IMG/VR virus record: IMGVR_UViG_3300048694_000032
Span: 1-30,606 of that record
From: a virus
DNA length: 30,606 nucleotides
Reading direction: 5' to 3' (one strand)
Shown here: positions 23,201-30,606 of the stretch, in pieces
How positions within the stretch are numbered: the stretch's first letter is position 1
Layout of the letters: each line of letters starts with the position of its first letter
Notes under the pieces: generated by a model
Database searches by the model: none
What the model saw: only the letters and a program-made list of their open reading frames with translations
Told to the model about the DNA's origin: nothing
Made by a program: the position numbers and the translations under genes

Positions 23201-25488
23201 AAGTAATCTAAACGTTTTCCAGCATCAAGAACTGGAGCAGTCTTAGAAGATATAGCAAGTTCAACCATACCAGGTTCTATTGGCTTTCCAAATACTCCAG
23301 ATGCTCCAGCGTAATACTTTTCTGGGGTAAGTTCATCAAGAATCTGATTGCGAACATCAATATAACTGTTACGCATAGATATTGCTTTGCCAGTTCCAGT
23401 ACGCAACATACCTGGAGTTTTCAACTGAACAAGTTGTTGACCGTAGTTTTTTGCTATCTGTAAACGAGTCGCTGTGTTTTTAGCAAAATCTCTAATAACA
23501 TTATCTGTTTTTACCAAAGAACCAAGCGTAAGCGCTGCTCGCATTTGACCGTCAATGGTGTTACGGATTGGATAGCCCATACGAGTAAGCACAGATGCCT
23601 TAAAGAATGAGTTGGCAAAGTCTAACCAATCTTCACCTTCTTTTGCTATCTTAAGCGCTGTTGCACCAGGACGCTTAGAAACACGATAGATGTCTAAGAA
23701 ATTTGAAAAGTCTTTAAAGTTCATCATCGGAACTATGTTGGGCATTTCAGATTTCCAGAATGGTGACTTTACTAAATCTCCAGCATCATCTACCCAAAAA
23801 CCTTTTGTCTGCATTGTGTCCATAAGACCTCTGCGGACTTTACCAAATTCATTATACACGTTACGAGCATCTTCTGGCGTAAACCCTTTTTCCAGGGCAA
23901 TGATGTCCGCCAGTTCCTGCTCTATATTTTGAATAGCAACCATACGCTCTTGAGCGTTACGTGCGTTAATATAGGAGCGAGCAAGTTCATTCTTTACCGC
24001 TGCATACTCTATTCCTCGAATAGGTTTTACAGAATTGAGAGCGTACTTAATTTCGTTATATGAATCGGCTACTGGACCGCCGTCCACACGAACAATGCCA
24101 CGAGGAAGTTTAGTAAATGGTAAAGTGATAACAGTTACAGCGCGGCTAAATGGAGTCTTTTGAAATTTCTCCGTAAAGAAAGATACATTGTGGTAAACCT
24201 CAGACGCTGCCGCTCGTGCTTTTTCAACAGCCACACCTATGTTCTTATTGAAAACTTCTACGTCTGCCGCAGATGTGTAATCTCTGATGACTCGATAGTC
24301 ACTTACCTTTTGATTAAGAGCCTCTGCAAGGTTCTTGTCTCGACGGGTTAAGTCGTTAAGTACGTTTGTTAACTTATCGTACTCTTCAATGGTTGGCATA
24401 TGTTGATTAAAATTTATAGCCTGACCAAAGTCAATAGAGTTATAGCGCTTTTGAATTGGTTCTAAAATATCTTGAGTGCGTTGAATTTCATCAGCAATAG
24501 ATGCCTTTGTTTTTTCCAACTTAAGTAATGAATTCTTATCACCAGCGGCTGCAGCAAGAAAGTCTGCGACATCGTCGTAGTTATCTAATTCACCAGCAAT
24601 GGATGCAACAAAGCGTGGGTTGGTTGTGTTTTTAACAAACACATCGTCGATTGCTTGCTCTGGAGTTTTACCTACCAGTCGTTGAGCAACCACACCCATT
24701 GGTGTCTCTCGACCAATTTGTCCATCGGTCTTAAGCCACATACCGTGAGAATCTAGTTCTGAGCGAAGCCTTATTACATCTTCCGCTGAACGAATCGGAC
24801 GATTAAGCCCAGCAAGACGTAACGTTTTTGCGCCTTTACCAGCAATAACCAGCGGGTCTGCATACCAATTAAGAAATCCATCTAAACCACCAGATAAAAC
24901 TTTTCCAAAGATTTCATCTTGAAATGCCTTCTTGCGTTCATCTGGGTCGGCAATGTTAAAGTTTGGGCTAAGAAACGTCGGAAGGCTTAATCCTTTTTTC
25001 TCAAGAAGTGGAGTAACTCCAGCAGTCTCAAGTTCTGTACCAAGAAGATTTGCCGCTGCTTGACCTGGACTTACCTGACGTCCAAGCGTCCAGTTCTTAA
25101 CAATGTTTAATCCATCACCAGCAACAAGGTCTGCGTTTGTTAATAGCGCAGCGCTGATTGGTTGAGCAACTTTTGGATAAGCAAATTCATATGCTTTATT
25201 AAGTTGTTCCATACCAAGATTGAACGCGGTATCGACATTAAGAAATTCTGCTGGTTTTGTTATGGTTCCAACCGCCGCAGTTGCTGCAGTTCTTCCCATT
25301 GAGCCAACTTGCTTTTGAAGTTGTTCACCTTGTGCTTGAATTGCTGGCGCTGCTACTGGAGTAATAGTTGCTGCTTGTTTTTCTGCTAAACCAGTTCCAA
25401 GTCCTAGCGCAGCCTGAACTGGTGCAGCAATAGACTTGCCAATAGTGTTAGCAATAGCAGTTTTAAGAGAGTCCCAGTAGTTAGCCAA
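20221..25488 (-). CDS. Giant putative internal virion/ejection protein (1755 residues)
   Basis: The largest gene in the window. The N-terminal ~150 residues are Ala/Gly-rich with amphipathic helices (AAPVQAALGLGTGLAEKQAA, GRTAATAAVGTITKP). A long helical, charged middle (~250-650) includes MGYPIRNTIDGQMRAALTLG; about 870-1000 has FEDIAEILGEDQMNRIRIYT and a long coiled-coil-like helix; about 1240-1290 has NTLRFLIPFFNAQYNAVKVY, a pattern I associate with very large phage virion proteins. No lytic transglycosylase, protease or polymerase motif is evident. The place between portal and scaffold, not after tail genes, argues against a tape measure. It starts with TTG at 25488, preceded by AGAGG with a seven-base spacer. 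Confidence 0.68.
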   Translation of the reverse strand: MANYWDSLKTAIANTIGKSIAAPVQAALGLGTGLAEKQAATITPVAAPAIQAQGEQLQKQVGSMGRTAATAAVGTITKPAEFLNVDTAFNLGMEQLNKAYEFAYPKVAQPISAALLTNADLVAGDGLNIVKNWTLGRQVSPGQAAANLLGTELETAGVTPLLEKKGLSLPTFLSPNFNIADPDERKKAFQDEIFGKVLSGGLDGFLNWYADPLVIAGKGAKTLRLAGLNRPIRSAEDVIRLRSELDSHGMWLKTDGQIGRETPMGVVAQRLVGKTPEQAIDDVFVKNTTNPRFVASIAGELDNYDDVADFLAAAAGDKNSLLKLEKTKASIADEIQRTQDILEPIQKRYNSIDFGQAINFNQHMPTIEEYDKLTNVLNDLTRRDKNLAEALNQKVSDYRVIRDYTSAADVEVFNKNIGVAVEKARAAASEVYHNVSFFTEKFQKTPFSRAVTVITLPFTKLPRGIVRVDGGPVADSYNEIKYALNSVKPIRGIEYAAVKNELARSYINARNAQERMVAIQNIEQELADIIALEKGFTPEDARNVYNEFGKVRRGLMDTMQTKGFWVDDAGDLVKSPFWKSEMPNIVPMMNFKDFSNFLDIYRVSKRPGATALKIAKEGEDWLDFANSFFKASVLTRMGYPIRNTIDGQMRAALTLGSLVKTDNVIRDFAKNTATRLQIAKNYGQQLVQLKTPGMLRTGTGKAISMRNSYIDVRNQILDELTPEKYYAGASGVFGKPIEPGMVELAISSKTAPVLDAGKRLDYFKLKELKNKQNGLLFGQDKKKFERLQQEAFGKYVKQEVVGKLPEGTTLVYADFPSGKIFYKVPGEKGRLPKGAFPTIEPRKGLPAGLLEGEMPKGMGIKARAKHPGAQPDIRVVTSYDLSRSRNFEDIAEILGEDQMNRIRIYTQNIEALNNQIDDLIEESQKMALIRSELKIVKGGEKDVKIITPKGVEVNAGGAFGGPNGMAIRDEAASDKTLNWLTESQAYMTFDAQKGLTSHSFTGKLGPERVVVNPTDPQYFNEMANFANRFLRNDQLAMRLLAGQSDTQILEWFKKDGQFYLNEIKASITKEEVVSHIAEARARLNRVFPDRQVQSLIAREELTPEQFDVLMRGVPNLTPIAGRKIMEDTFRYGSSTTRSVINQTLSKLFKVLGSTPENNLVAWPFYQRLYERALTEEVKIAEGLGKNLQDPDLIIQLQRTAHSQALKTTNEVLYRVTNNTGMSNTLRFLIPFFNAQYNAVKVYGKFMFEDPSRIARTQQLWNAPNRVATVVDNEGNQVPPGQSPATPQFLLFTIPQGLQGKFGIPKGYDISIPKNSLNVFLTGENPLAPSFGLPVQIPLSSFANSRPEVVEDVRSYLARAVGPSAANAIMSSLLPFGKPAEKPWDLLLPAAARKYAASQAGLDNAAFASAVASAMKTQYNEWVQDGRVGKQPTFDDAIKLAKHLYDIRIGVNMLLPFTFSFRPEWQVIIDDYRKAIANPLVGPDKVNDYILSKWGDIGYILTAPTTKNATGVVPTANAVRNEKEFRSLLGKMDDLNVPGLVGFIVNNGISSSKYSDAASNYFKNREVRPGGNLTYTEKRTTEDILKDREISLGWYFYQKLSAQMDGLLAQNGLKSVNSSAAEQLGLKAQWDNKIEELKKYLPAWGEDKEFGATDINKTKRYIKGLMTIVSDKDYMGKYGNTPTMQAVSDYVAARTYVAQELVKRKDYYGDSSLTSVYNSDLKEKWDDYIFRMKNWDKGFSDLYTRYLENDKFGVIK

Positions 25489-25490
25489 GG

Positions 25491-25637
25491 TTAAACCTCT
25501 CTGGTTAGATATTTAATAAATTCATCTCGGTCACCTTCAGATTCCCACGGAACCTGGGCAAGAGAAAGAATGACCGCTGGTTCATCCATACCTAAAGCAT
25601 CAACAAAAGCGGTGACATCTTTAACAAATTGATTCAC
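25491..25637 (-). CDS. Hypothetical 48-residue protein
   Basis: A 48-residue acidic protein starting (V)NQFVKDVTAFVDALGMDE and ending DRDEFIKYLTREV, probably two or three helices. The start is GTG at 25637, with AAGGA five bases upstream and a GTGA overlap with the previous stop. Its TAA is two bases before the TTG of the giant gene, so it may be translationally coupled to it. No family recognised; perhaps a small assembly helper. Confidence 0.6.
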   Translation of the reverse strand: MNQFVKDVTAFVDALGMDEPAVILSLAQVPWESEGDRDEFIKYLTREV

Positions 25638-26047
25638 ATTATTCCTTGAATGTTGCGAACAAAAATTCTGAAAGACTGTGGTGAATCTGGAGCCGCAGCC
25701 ATTGCGTCAAGTGCTGGCATATATTTATTGATAATATCTAAATCTGATTGACGATATTGGCTTCCGTCAAGAATTCTATCAGCGCCAGTCATTATGTCTT
25801 CATTTGGTCTATTGGTATTATCAAACATACCAACGCCTCCGCCTGATGCGGCTTGGCGCACTTGTGTATTGGTTGCTCCGCGTACATCGGGAGTCTTTGC
25901 AAGTTTAGCACCTGATTTGATGGCGTCAGTTTCGATTCCTTCACCGTATGCGGTGGAACCCATCTTTAGTAAATCGTTTCGCACTGACTTGTCTCCTGGT
26001 CCTGGAACTCCAGCAAGAGGATTCATAGGCTGTGTATTTCTAGCCAT
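25634..26047 (-). CDS. Hypothetical virion-region protein (137 residues)
   Basis: A protein starting MARNTQPMNPLAGVPGPGDK, with a Gly/Ala/Thr-rich, probably unstructured centre and a more ordered C-terminus (SDLDIINKYMPALDAMAAAP, then SFRIFVRNIQGIM). The ATG lies within the last 8 bases of the preceding gene. Low complexity and the place among portal-proximal genes fit a small virion or assembly protein. No recognised family. Confidence 0.62.
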   Translation of the reverse strand: MARNTQPMNPLAGVPGPGDKSVRNDLLKMGSTAYGEGIETDAIKSGAKLAKTPDVRGATNTQVRQAASGGGVGMFDNTNRPNEDIMTGADRILDGSQYRQSDLDIINKYMPALDAMAAAPDSPQSFRIFVRNIQGIM

Positions 26048-26255
26048 TATTGTCCTCCATCTTTTCTAAATCTGTTGAAAACTGTTCCCACGTCCTATTG
26101 ACCTTAACTTTTCTATTGGCGTTATAGACGGACAGTTCTAATAATGATTCTGTTAATGTATGAAATGTTTGTGCTATGTTATGTAAAAACTCTGCTACTA
26201 CTACAAGGAAATCATCGAAGTTAACTGAGCGCGGTACAAAGTCCTTGTCATCCAC
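26040..26255 (-). CDS. Hypothetical helical protein (71 residues)
   Basis: A protein starting MDDKDFVPRSVNFDDFLVVV with a long amphipathic helix (AEFLHNIAQTFHTLTESLLE) and a charged C-terminus (WEQFSTDLEKMEDNNG). It overlaps its 3' neighbour by 8 bases. No Cys cluster or clear membrane segment. Function unknown; small helical proteins next to portal genes sometimes bind portal or scaffold. Confidence 0.62.
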   Translation of the reverse strand: MDDKDFVPRSVNFDDFLVVVAEFLHNIAQTFHTLTESLLELSVYNANRKVKVNRTWEQFSTDLEKMEDNNG

Positions 26256-26276
26256 GCTCAGTCTCCTTTGAATTCT

Positions 26277-26420
26277 TTACTTTGATACTTTAACTGGCTT
26301 ACCCTTACGAGCCGCTGCAGTGAAGCCGAATTTGACTTCGCCACCTGCTGGCTTGGAAGTGTCTCTCTTTCCTTCAACTGGCTTTGACATTGAAGCCGCC
26401 GCTACTGAACCTTTACGCAT
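26277..26420 (-). CDS. Small basic protein (47 residues)
   Basis: A 47-residue Lys/Ala-rich protein starting MRKGSVAAASMSKPVEGKRD and ending RKGKPVKVSK, with KFGFTAAARKG in between. GAGGGGG lies six bases before the ATG. Low complexity and net positive charge resemble the small proteins near 14-15 kb. It stands between the portal and a hypothetical gene. Family unknown. Confidence 0.6.
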   Translation of the reverse strand: MRKGSVAAASMSKPVEGKRDTSKPAGGEVKFGFTAAARKGKPVKVSK

Positions 26421-26434
26421 TTAACACCCCCTCA

Positions 26435-28174
26435 TTACCCTGCAATTTGTGCAAGTAAACTTGCTATATCTGGACGTTGTTGTGGAGCGCCAGCAGCAGG
26501 GGCCGCACCCATTTGTTCTGGAGTTGGCTGCGAGGCAGGAACGGGGGCCACGCCTGCTGCTGGAACTTGAGCACCAAGTTGTGCTTGTTGTGGTTGTGGT
26601 TCGGGTGTAAACACCTTCTCCACCACAGTTTCTAGTTGTAATCCTTTTTGTCGTCCTTGAATAACTTCAGCAATCCTTGCAACAATTTGTGAAGGGTCTT
26701 GACCTTGTGCAGCAAGCGTCGGAATTGCCGCGGCATACTGAGCCATAGCAACACGCAAACTATCACGCATTTCTTCAATGTCCACACGTTGTTCTTCTTG
26801 TGTAACATTTAACTCCATTGGGATTTCTCGACGGACATAATCACGAGAGACAAGTTTGTCTGAGCGCATCTGAAGCAAGGCAATGATGGCACGGTTTGGG
26901 TCCATACCAGACATAATGCCGTACTTAACATCTACACCATACTCGCCTTTGATGTCGCGGTTTGGAATGTATTTCAGTGTATACGGGGTTCCATCTTCAT
27001 TACCTTTTATGGTCTTGGTAATGGAACCAAAAAGTTTTTCATCTACCTCAAAGCAAAGACCAATCATATCAACAAAGAGTCGAGCAAACTGTGCTTGTGC
27101 TGCGCGAACTTGTGTATCAAATCCTGCTTGAAGTGCTTGAACTCCGCGGCCTGTAACGATTGAAGCGTCAAGATTTCCTGAGCGGACTTCTGGATAGCGA
27201 GCGCCTAGACGTAGTTCTCGTTCTAATACTTGCGACTCAGAGAATACTCCTTGTGGAAGTTCCAATGGAACGCGACGAATAGCCTGCGGATTGGATGAGC
27301 GCATAATCGAATCTGGACCGAAGGCAAGTTCTTGCACATCTTGCGGAATAGCAATCGGTGCTTGGATAGATTTTTCTGCTGCCTGAATTTGAAGGACAGC
27401 GAAGCGAGCACGGGCTAATTGTACCGCGAGAATATCATCGAACTGGCCTCTTGCTTCGCCGTCCAAAGATGAGCGCATAGCAACAGATGCTAAGCATTTA
27501 CCTAGTGGATTTGGAACGTTTGCTAAAACAATGTTGCCACGGTCTGGAAGGAATACTAAGTCCTGGTCTGCATCGTGGTAGCGCACCATTGTAATCAACG
27601 GCGAGCCTTGTACGTTTAACGAGTTTCCAAAAATTTGTTTCGAGAACTCTGGGTACTGAGAGGCAAGAGTTTCAGCATCAGATTGAGTGACGATTGTGAG
27701 CGATAGCGTGCGGCCAAAACGGTCAATCTCAGGATAAACGCCCCAAGGATTAAGAAGACGGATGCGAGGATTATTAGTATCATAGTCCAACTCTACAATC
27801 GCTGGAAGCATACCGTAGGTATTAAACCAGTCTGCTCCAGAATACATTTGGATTTGTAAATCTGATGAGGTCACATAATAGTTAGCAATGCGGGTTCTGG
27901 TATCTGCTGCCTTTCGAGCAGAGTCAGAAACCATATTGGTTGCTGAGCAGTTAAAAGATGGAAGAGGTGCCATCACTTCTGCTAAGTCTCGTGCTGCTAC
28001 ATCAACAAAGTTTGCTACTAAAGGTTTTGGATAATCTTCGGAGAACATTGCTGGGTAGACCTTGGAGATGTCTCCTTGGCGCACTGAAAGCACATCGCGC
28101 ATACGTTGGTCGCGCTTTGCATACTTGGTCTGAAGGCGTGATACCTTCGAGATTACCTCTTTTGTGCTGAGCAT
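26435..28174 (-). CDS. Portal protein
   Basis: A 579-residue portal protein, the 12-fold ring through which DNA is packaged. It starts MLSTKEVISKVSRLQTKYAK and contains YPKPLVANFVDVAARDLAEV, WFNTYGMLPAIVELDYDTNN followed by LLNPWGVYPEIDRFG, and later SGNLDASIVTGRGVQALQAG followed by a long stem helix with QVRAAQAQFARLFVDMIGLC. These are typical of portals that lack a fused head-assembly domain. The last ~70 residues are Pro/Gln/Ala-rich and probably disordered. I chose ATG 28174 (AGAGG upstream) over a TTG at 28207, which has no ribosome binding site and would overlap the previous gene. Confidence 0.87.
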   Translation of the reverse strand: MLSTKEVISKVSRLQTKYAKRDQRMRDVLSVRQGDISKVYPAMFSEDYPKPLVANFVDVAARDLAEVMAPLPSFNCSATNMVSDSARKAADTRTRIANYYVTSSDLQIQMYSGADWFNTYGMLPAIVELDYDTNNPRIRLLNPWGVYPEIDRFGRTLSLTIVTQSDAETLASQYPEFSKQIFGNSLNVQGSPLITMVRYHDADQDLVFLPDRGNIVLANVPNPLGKCLASVAMRSSLDGEARGQFDDILAVQLARARFAVLQIQAAEKSIQAPIAIPQDVQELAFGPDSIMRSSNPQAIRRVPLELPQGVFSESQVLERELRLGARYPEVRSGNLDASIVTGRGVQALQAGFDTQVRAAQAQFARLFVDMIGLCFEVDEKLFGSITKTIKGNEDGTPYTLKYIPNRDIKGEYGVDVKYGIMSGMDPNRAIIALLQMRSDKLVSRDYVRREIPMELNVTQEEQRVDIEEMRDSLRVAMAQYAAAIPTLAAQGQDPSQIVARIAEVIQGRQKGLQLETVVEKVFTPEPQPQQAQLGAQVPAAGVAPVPASQPTPEQMGAAPAAGAPQQRPDIASLLAQIAG

Positions 28175-28181
28175 TGTACCT

Positions 28182-28328
28182 CTATCGGTTGAAATCGCTA
28201 TAGGCAAAAGCGTTGCCAGGAGTTGCTACTCGCTGGTTTGTACCGTTGTGGTTCTTACGCTTTGCCTTCTTCACTTTTGTCTTACGCTTGACCGCTGCCT
28301 TAGAAACTAATACGTCCTTGCGTGGCAT
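28182..28328 (-). CDS. Small basic protein between terminase and portal (48 residues)
   Basis: A 48-residue protein starting MPRKDVLVSKAAVKRKTKVK, very rich in Lys/Arg in its first half and ending NAFAYSDFNR. AGGAG lies just before the ATG at 28328, and the stop is 8 bases before the portal ATG. The basic N-terminal part could bind nucleic acid. Position suggests a link to packaging or portal assembly, but no family is recognised. Confidence 0.65.
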   Translation of the reverse strand: MPRKDVLVSKAAVKRKTKVKKAKRKNHNGTNQRVATPGNAFAYSDFNR

Positions 28329-28337
28329 TGGTACTCC

Positions 28338-30197
28338 TTAGATAAATTGCTTTTCTTGTTCCATTAACAACTGGTCGATATTGACAACTCTGCGCTTGTT
28401 CATCTCTGCCCGTGAGAGGAAGGGGTTAGACATATGATGCTTTTGATGCATTCCTGTGTTGAGCATCTCTCGCGCTCTAATCTCACAAAACCACAAAGCC
28501 ATCACCATATCGGTCTTACCTTTAGTCGTCGGTGACCAGGTGATAAGTTGTTCTATTAAAGCCTTGATGTTTTCTGTCTGGTCTGAAGGAAGATGCATCA
28601 GGTTATCTCGGTGATGCTTTCCATCGGGTTGTTTTGTTCCAAACAGTGTAGACATTGATGCCACACCAAAACCTGAATCCCATTTATTGGCGCCAGTGTG
28701 GTGTTCTCGAAGGACAACACCTTTGGTTGCTAATTGCTGACGGATTCCCTCATCTTGTGTGAGGAATGACTGGAAGGCGTTCTTTTCCACAATCCACTCT
28801 GCGGGTGTGTAAAGGTTTGTCCAGTCGAATATGAGTTGGCGAATTGCTGCTGGGGTAGGCCTGGTAATCTTGATAGCATCCACAATGTACCGCTTGTGAG
28901 ATACGCGGTCAATAGCGTAGCAAATGGCTGCTGTGTCACCAACCATAGCAGGGTCAAGGCCGCAGATAAAACTAAAACCGTGAAGGTCACGAGGATGGCC
29001 AGGGTGGCCAGGAACGAGACGACCAGATTTACGCATTCCATCTATCGAACCCTTAACGCACACAGGGTCAAAAATAGCATCATCAGAAATGTCTTGTTGC
29101 TGATAGATAAGTGCCCAAGTAGAGGCATCCATTGACTGACGCTCATTGTACAGGTGCCTTCCATTCCAACGGGGATATAGTCCTTCTTCGTTCTTATCTG
29201 ATTCAGATTGACCGTCGAAGGGTTGGTCAGAATAAGGCCAGAGAGTGACCCACTTGTCAGGGTCCTCATCGGATTCTAATTGTGCTGGCATTGCCAGGTA
29301 TGTCCAGGGAACTAAGCCTCCAGGGTATCTATCTGGATTGCGTAGTTCTTTATATAAATCTACCGCTGCCACGCGTGTGCCGATAACAATTAACTTACCC
29401 GTCGGGTTAAGACGAGAACGCACATCCTGTTGTAACCACTTAATTTGCTTTTCAAAGTCATTGGCATTGGATAAGGTGACAGCGTCATCTATGATAATCA
29501 TATCTGCACGCTTGCCGTAAATCTGACCGCCGATACCTACGGCTTCAATGTTGGGGTCTTTCTCAGTAGACTCGCGCAGTTCATCACCGAAGGTGATACG
29601 AGTGGCTTGCCAGGAAGCGGTCTTAGAATTAAAGCCGACACCTGCAGCATAGGCCTGCTGGAGTTCTTCATACATCGGATGGGTCAAGCGTTGCTTGATA
29701 GCGTAGAGAAAGTCTGCGGCTAAGCGCTGGGTTTGAGAGACTATCAAGACTCTAAAGTTGGGGTCTTGGACTACCTTCCAGGTGACATAGTCAACGGTGA
29801 TAGTAATGGACTTGGCGTGGTTGGGTGGAATGTTAATCAGGATGCGGTTTGACGCGGTTCCCTTTTCATACTTCATCGACGGATGAAACCAGCCAGGTTC
29901 TCTGCCTTCAATGACATCCACCAGGTTCTGCTGGTGTGGAAATGTTTGCTGCTTGAGAAAGCGTGAGCGCCAGGTGGGAAAGTCTATATCCATCACGTCG
30001 GCATCTGCAAACTTCTTGTTGACAGCCCCCAGACGGGTTCTGTCGGCAAGGTTCTTAAAATTCAAATCTGAGCGGCGGTAGTACTCGTAAGTCTTTACTG
30101 ACTTCCCCGCGGCTTGGCAGGCTGCCTCAACGGTCATACCTTCTGCCATACATTGCAGAATTACCTTCTTGGCTAAGTCTGCTGGATTTTCTGACAC
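28338..30197 (-). CDS. terL: Terminase large subunit
   Basis: A 619-residue packaging motor. The ATPase has a Walker A variant NIPPNHAKS at ~122-130, Walker B DMIIIDD at ~232-238, and motif III VIGTR at ~271-275. The nuclease has an RNase H-like acidic set: Asp in GLDPAMVGD (~415), Glu in VEKNAFQ (~471) and Asp in KTDMVMALWF (~563). The first ~60 residues contain a helix-turn-helix-like piece (TVEAACQAAGKSVKTYEYYR), unusual at this position and similar to small-terminase DNA-binding domains. The start is GTG 30197, with AAGGA five bases upstream. It is the first gene of the visible late block; no separate small terminase gene is seen beside it. Confidence 0.93.
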   Translation of the reverse strand: MSENPADLAKKVILQCMAEGMTVEAACQAAGKSVKTYEYYRRSDLNFKNLADRTRLGAVNKKFADADVMDIDFPTWRSRFLKQQTFPHQQNLVDVIEGREPGWFHPSMKYEKGTASNRILINIPPNHAKSITITVDYVTWKVVQDPNFRVLIVSQTQRLAADFLYAIKQRLTHPMYEELQQAYAAGVGFNSKTASWQATRITFGDELRESTEKDPNIEAVGIGGQIYGKRADMIIIDDAVTLSNANDFEKQIKWLQQDVRSRLNPTGKLIVIGTRVAAVDLYKELRNPDRYPGGLVPWTYLAMPAQLESDEDPDKWVTLWPYSDQPFDGQSESDKNEEGLYPRWNGRHLYNERQSMDASTWALIYQQQDISDDAIFDPVCVKGSIDGMRKSGRLVPGHPGHPRDLHGFSFICGLDPAMVGDTAAICYAIDRVSHKRYIVDAIKITRPTPAAIRQLIFDWTNLYTPAEWIVEKNAFQSFLTQDEGIRQQLATKGVVLREHHTGANKWDSGFGVASMSTLFGTKQPDGKHHRDNLMHLPSDQTENIKALIEQLITWSPTTKGKTDMVMALWFCEIRAREMLNTGMHQKHHMSNPFLSRAEMNKRRVVNIDQLLMEQEKQFI

Positions 30198-30206
30198 GGG
30201 CTTCCT

Positions 30207-30606
30207 TTGGCGCGGCGCGAGATAGATTTTATCTCGGCGGGGAGGAAAATGATTATTTGTAAAATGATAGAACTATCCCCACTAAAAGCGGTGCAATGCA
30301 CCGCACAGCGGTGTTTAACTCCCTTGCAAGCCACAGCGCAGCAAGGGGTAAGTTGGTGCTCGGCCGAGGGGCCTCGCGTAACGGCAGTGTAGCGAGGTAC
30401 GGGTCGTAAAACGTAAGCCAGGGAGTTTTACTCCCCTACTATATATAAGGCGGGAAAAATAGGTGATTTCCCACGTTTGTGACGAACCTCACTAAAATAG
30501 TTATTAAAATACGGACAAAGTAGGACAGCCAATATAACCCTTTTACTTTAGTCGAAATATTTATTGTGGGAGTATGGGGCTGGGTGGGCTAAATTTTAAA
30601 ATTAGG
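30207..30606. promoter_or_regulatory. 400-base gene-poor region rich in palindromes upstream of terminase
   Basis: No gene is convincing here. Inverted repeats seen: CGAGATA/TATCTCG at 30218-30224 and 30230-30236; GCGGTGCA-A-TGCACCGC at 30288-30304; CCCTTGC/GCAAGGG at 30321-30327 and 30341-30347; the palindrome CTCGGCCGAG at 30359-30368 next to CGAGG-GG-CCTCG; GGGAGT/ACTCCC at 30421-30435; and AATTTTAAAATT at 30592-30603. From about 30436 on the sequence is AT-rich. It probably holds the late promoter of the leftward operon and possibly a packaging (cos/pac) or replication site. A plus-strand frame at 30207-30392 is judged a shadow. Confidence 0.5.

Noticed and set aside
30207-30392. 61-codon plus-strand frame beginning with TTG
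   Set aside because: It runs through palindromes, lacks a ribosome binding site and its translation has no protein-like pattern.
30574-30606. Possible plus-strand gene start (ATG after GGGAG) running off the right edge
   Set aside because: Only 11 codons are visible and the GGGAG is one base from the ATG, too close for normal initiation.

Overview
This window is a stretch of a tailed double-stranded DNA phage genome (Caudoviricetes). Almost every gene lies on the minus strand in one long leftward block with start-stop overlaps (TAATG, ATGA, GTGA, TTGA). Read in the direction of transcription (right to left), it holds a large terminase, portal, a set of probable internal virion proteins including one of 1755 residues, a scaffold-like protein, an N4-gp56-like major capsid protein, many small and often lysine-rich proteins, a collagen-like fibre, a family 2 glycosyltransferase, a connector-like protein, a series of beta-rich fibre and receptor-binding candidates, a large tail protein and a lysis cassette. 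I see no tape measure, tail tube or baseplate genes. Four genes sit between portal and scaffold where podophages often carry ejection proteins, so a short-tailed phage is the best guess. This is inference.

The host is probably an actinobacterium with modest GC content (base composition looks mid-40s % GC by eye). Reasons: a proteasome beta/HslV-like hydrolase, small Cys-rich proteins of a kind common in actinophages, a zinc-ribbon and HNH pair of actinophage type, and an M15 peptidase endolysin next to small membrane proteins. An uncultured aquatic actinobacterium would fit, but the sequence does not prove it.

Layout. 1-1634 (minus): a coupled operon led by the proteasome-like gene, followed by five short, partly Cys-rich genes and one cut by the left edge. 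1635-1785: GC-rich inverted repeats between divergent units. 1786-2380 (plus): zinc-ribbon protein and HNH endonuclease. 2351-2388: a terminator for the leftward late operon, lying inside the HNH 3' end. 2415-3258: lysis genes. 3267-10609: tail, fibre and connector genes, with three paralogous beta proteins and an inserted HNH gene. 10569-13830: glycosyltransferase, Thr-rich collagen-like fibre and two small structural genes. 13840-15519: eight small genes, several very basic. 15578-17012: capsid and scaffold. 17137-26420: internal virion proteins and small genes. 26435-30197: portal, a 48-residue basic protein and terminase. 30207-30606: about 400 bases without a convincing gene but full of palindromes.

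How the parts may work together: terminase and portal package DNA into a shell of capsid and scaffold proteins. Internal proteins may be co-packaged and ejected. The fibre block is modular and probably fast-evolving, and the glycosyltransferase lies directly after the Thr-rich collagen-like gene, suggesting the fibre is glycosylated. The leftmost operon looks like a host-takeover module whose proteasome-like leader is the most unusual gene. Several starts were moved to GTG, TTG or internal ATG codons on ribosome-binding-site and overlap evidence, and several genes under 60 residues were added by reading the gaps.
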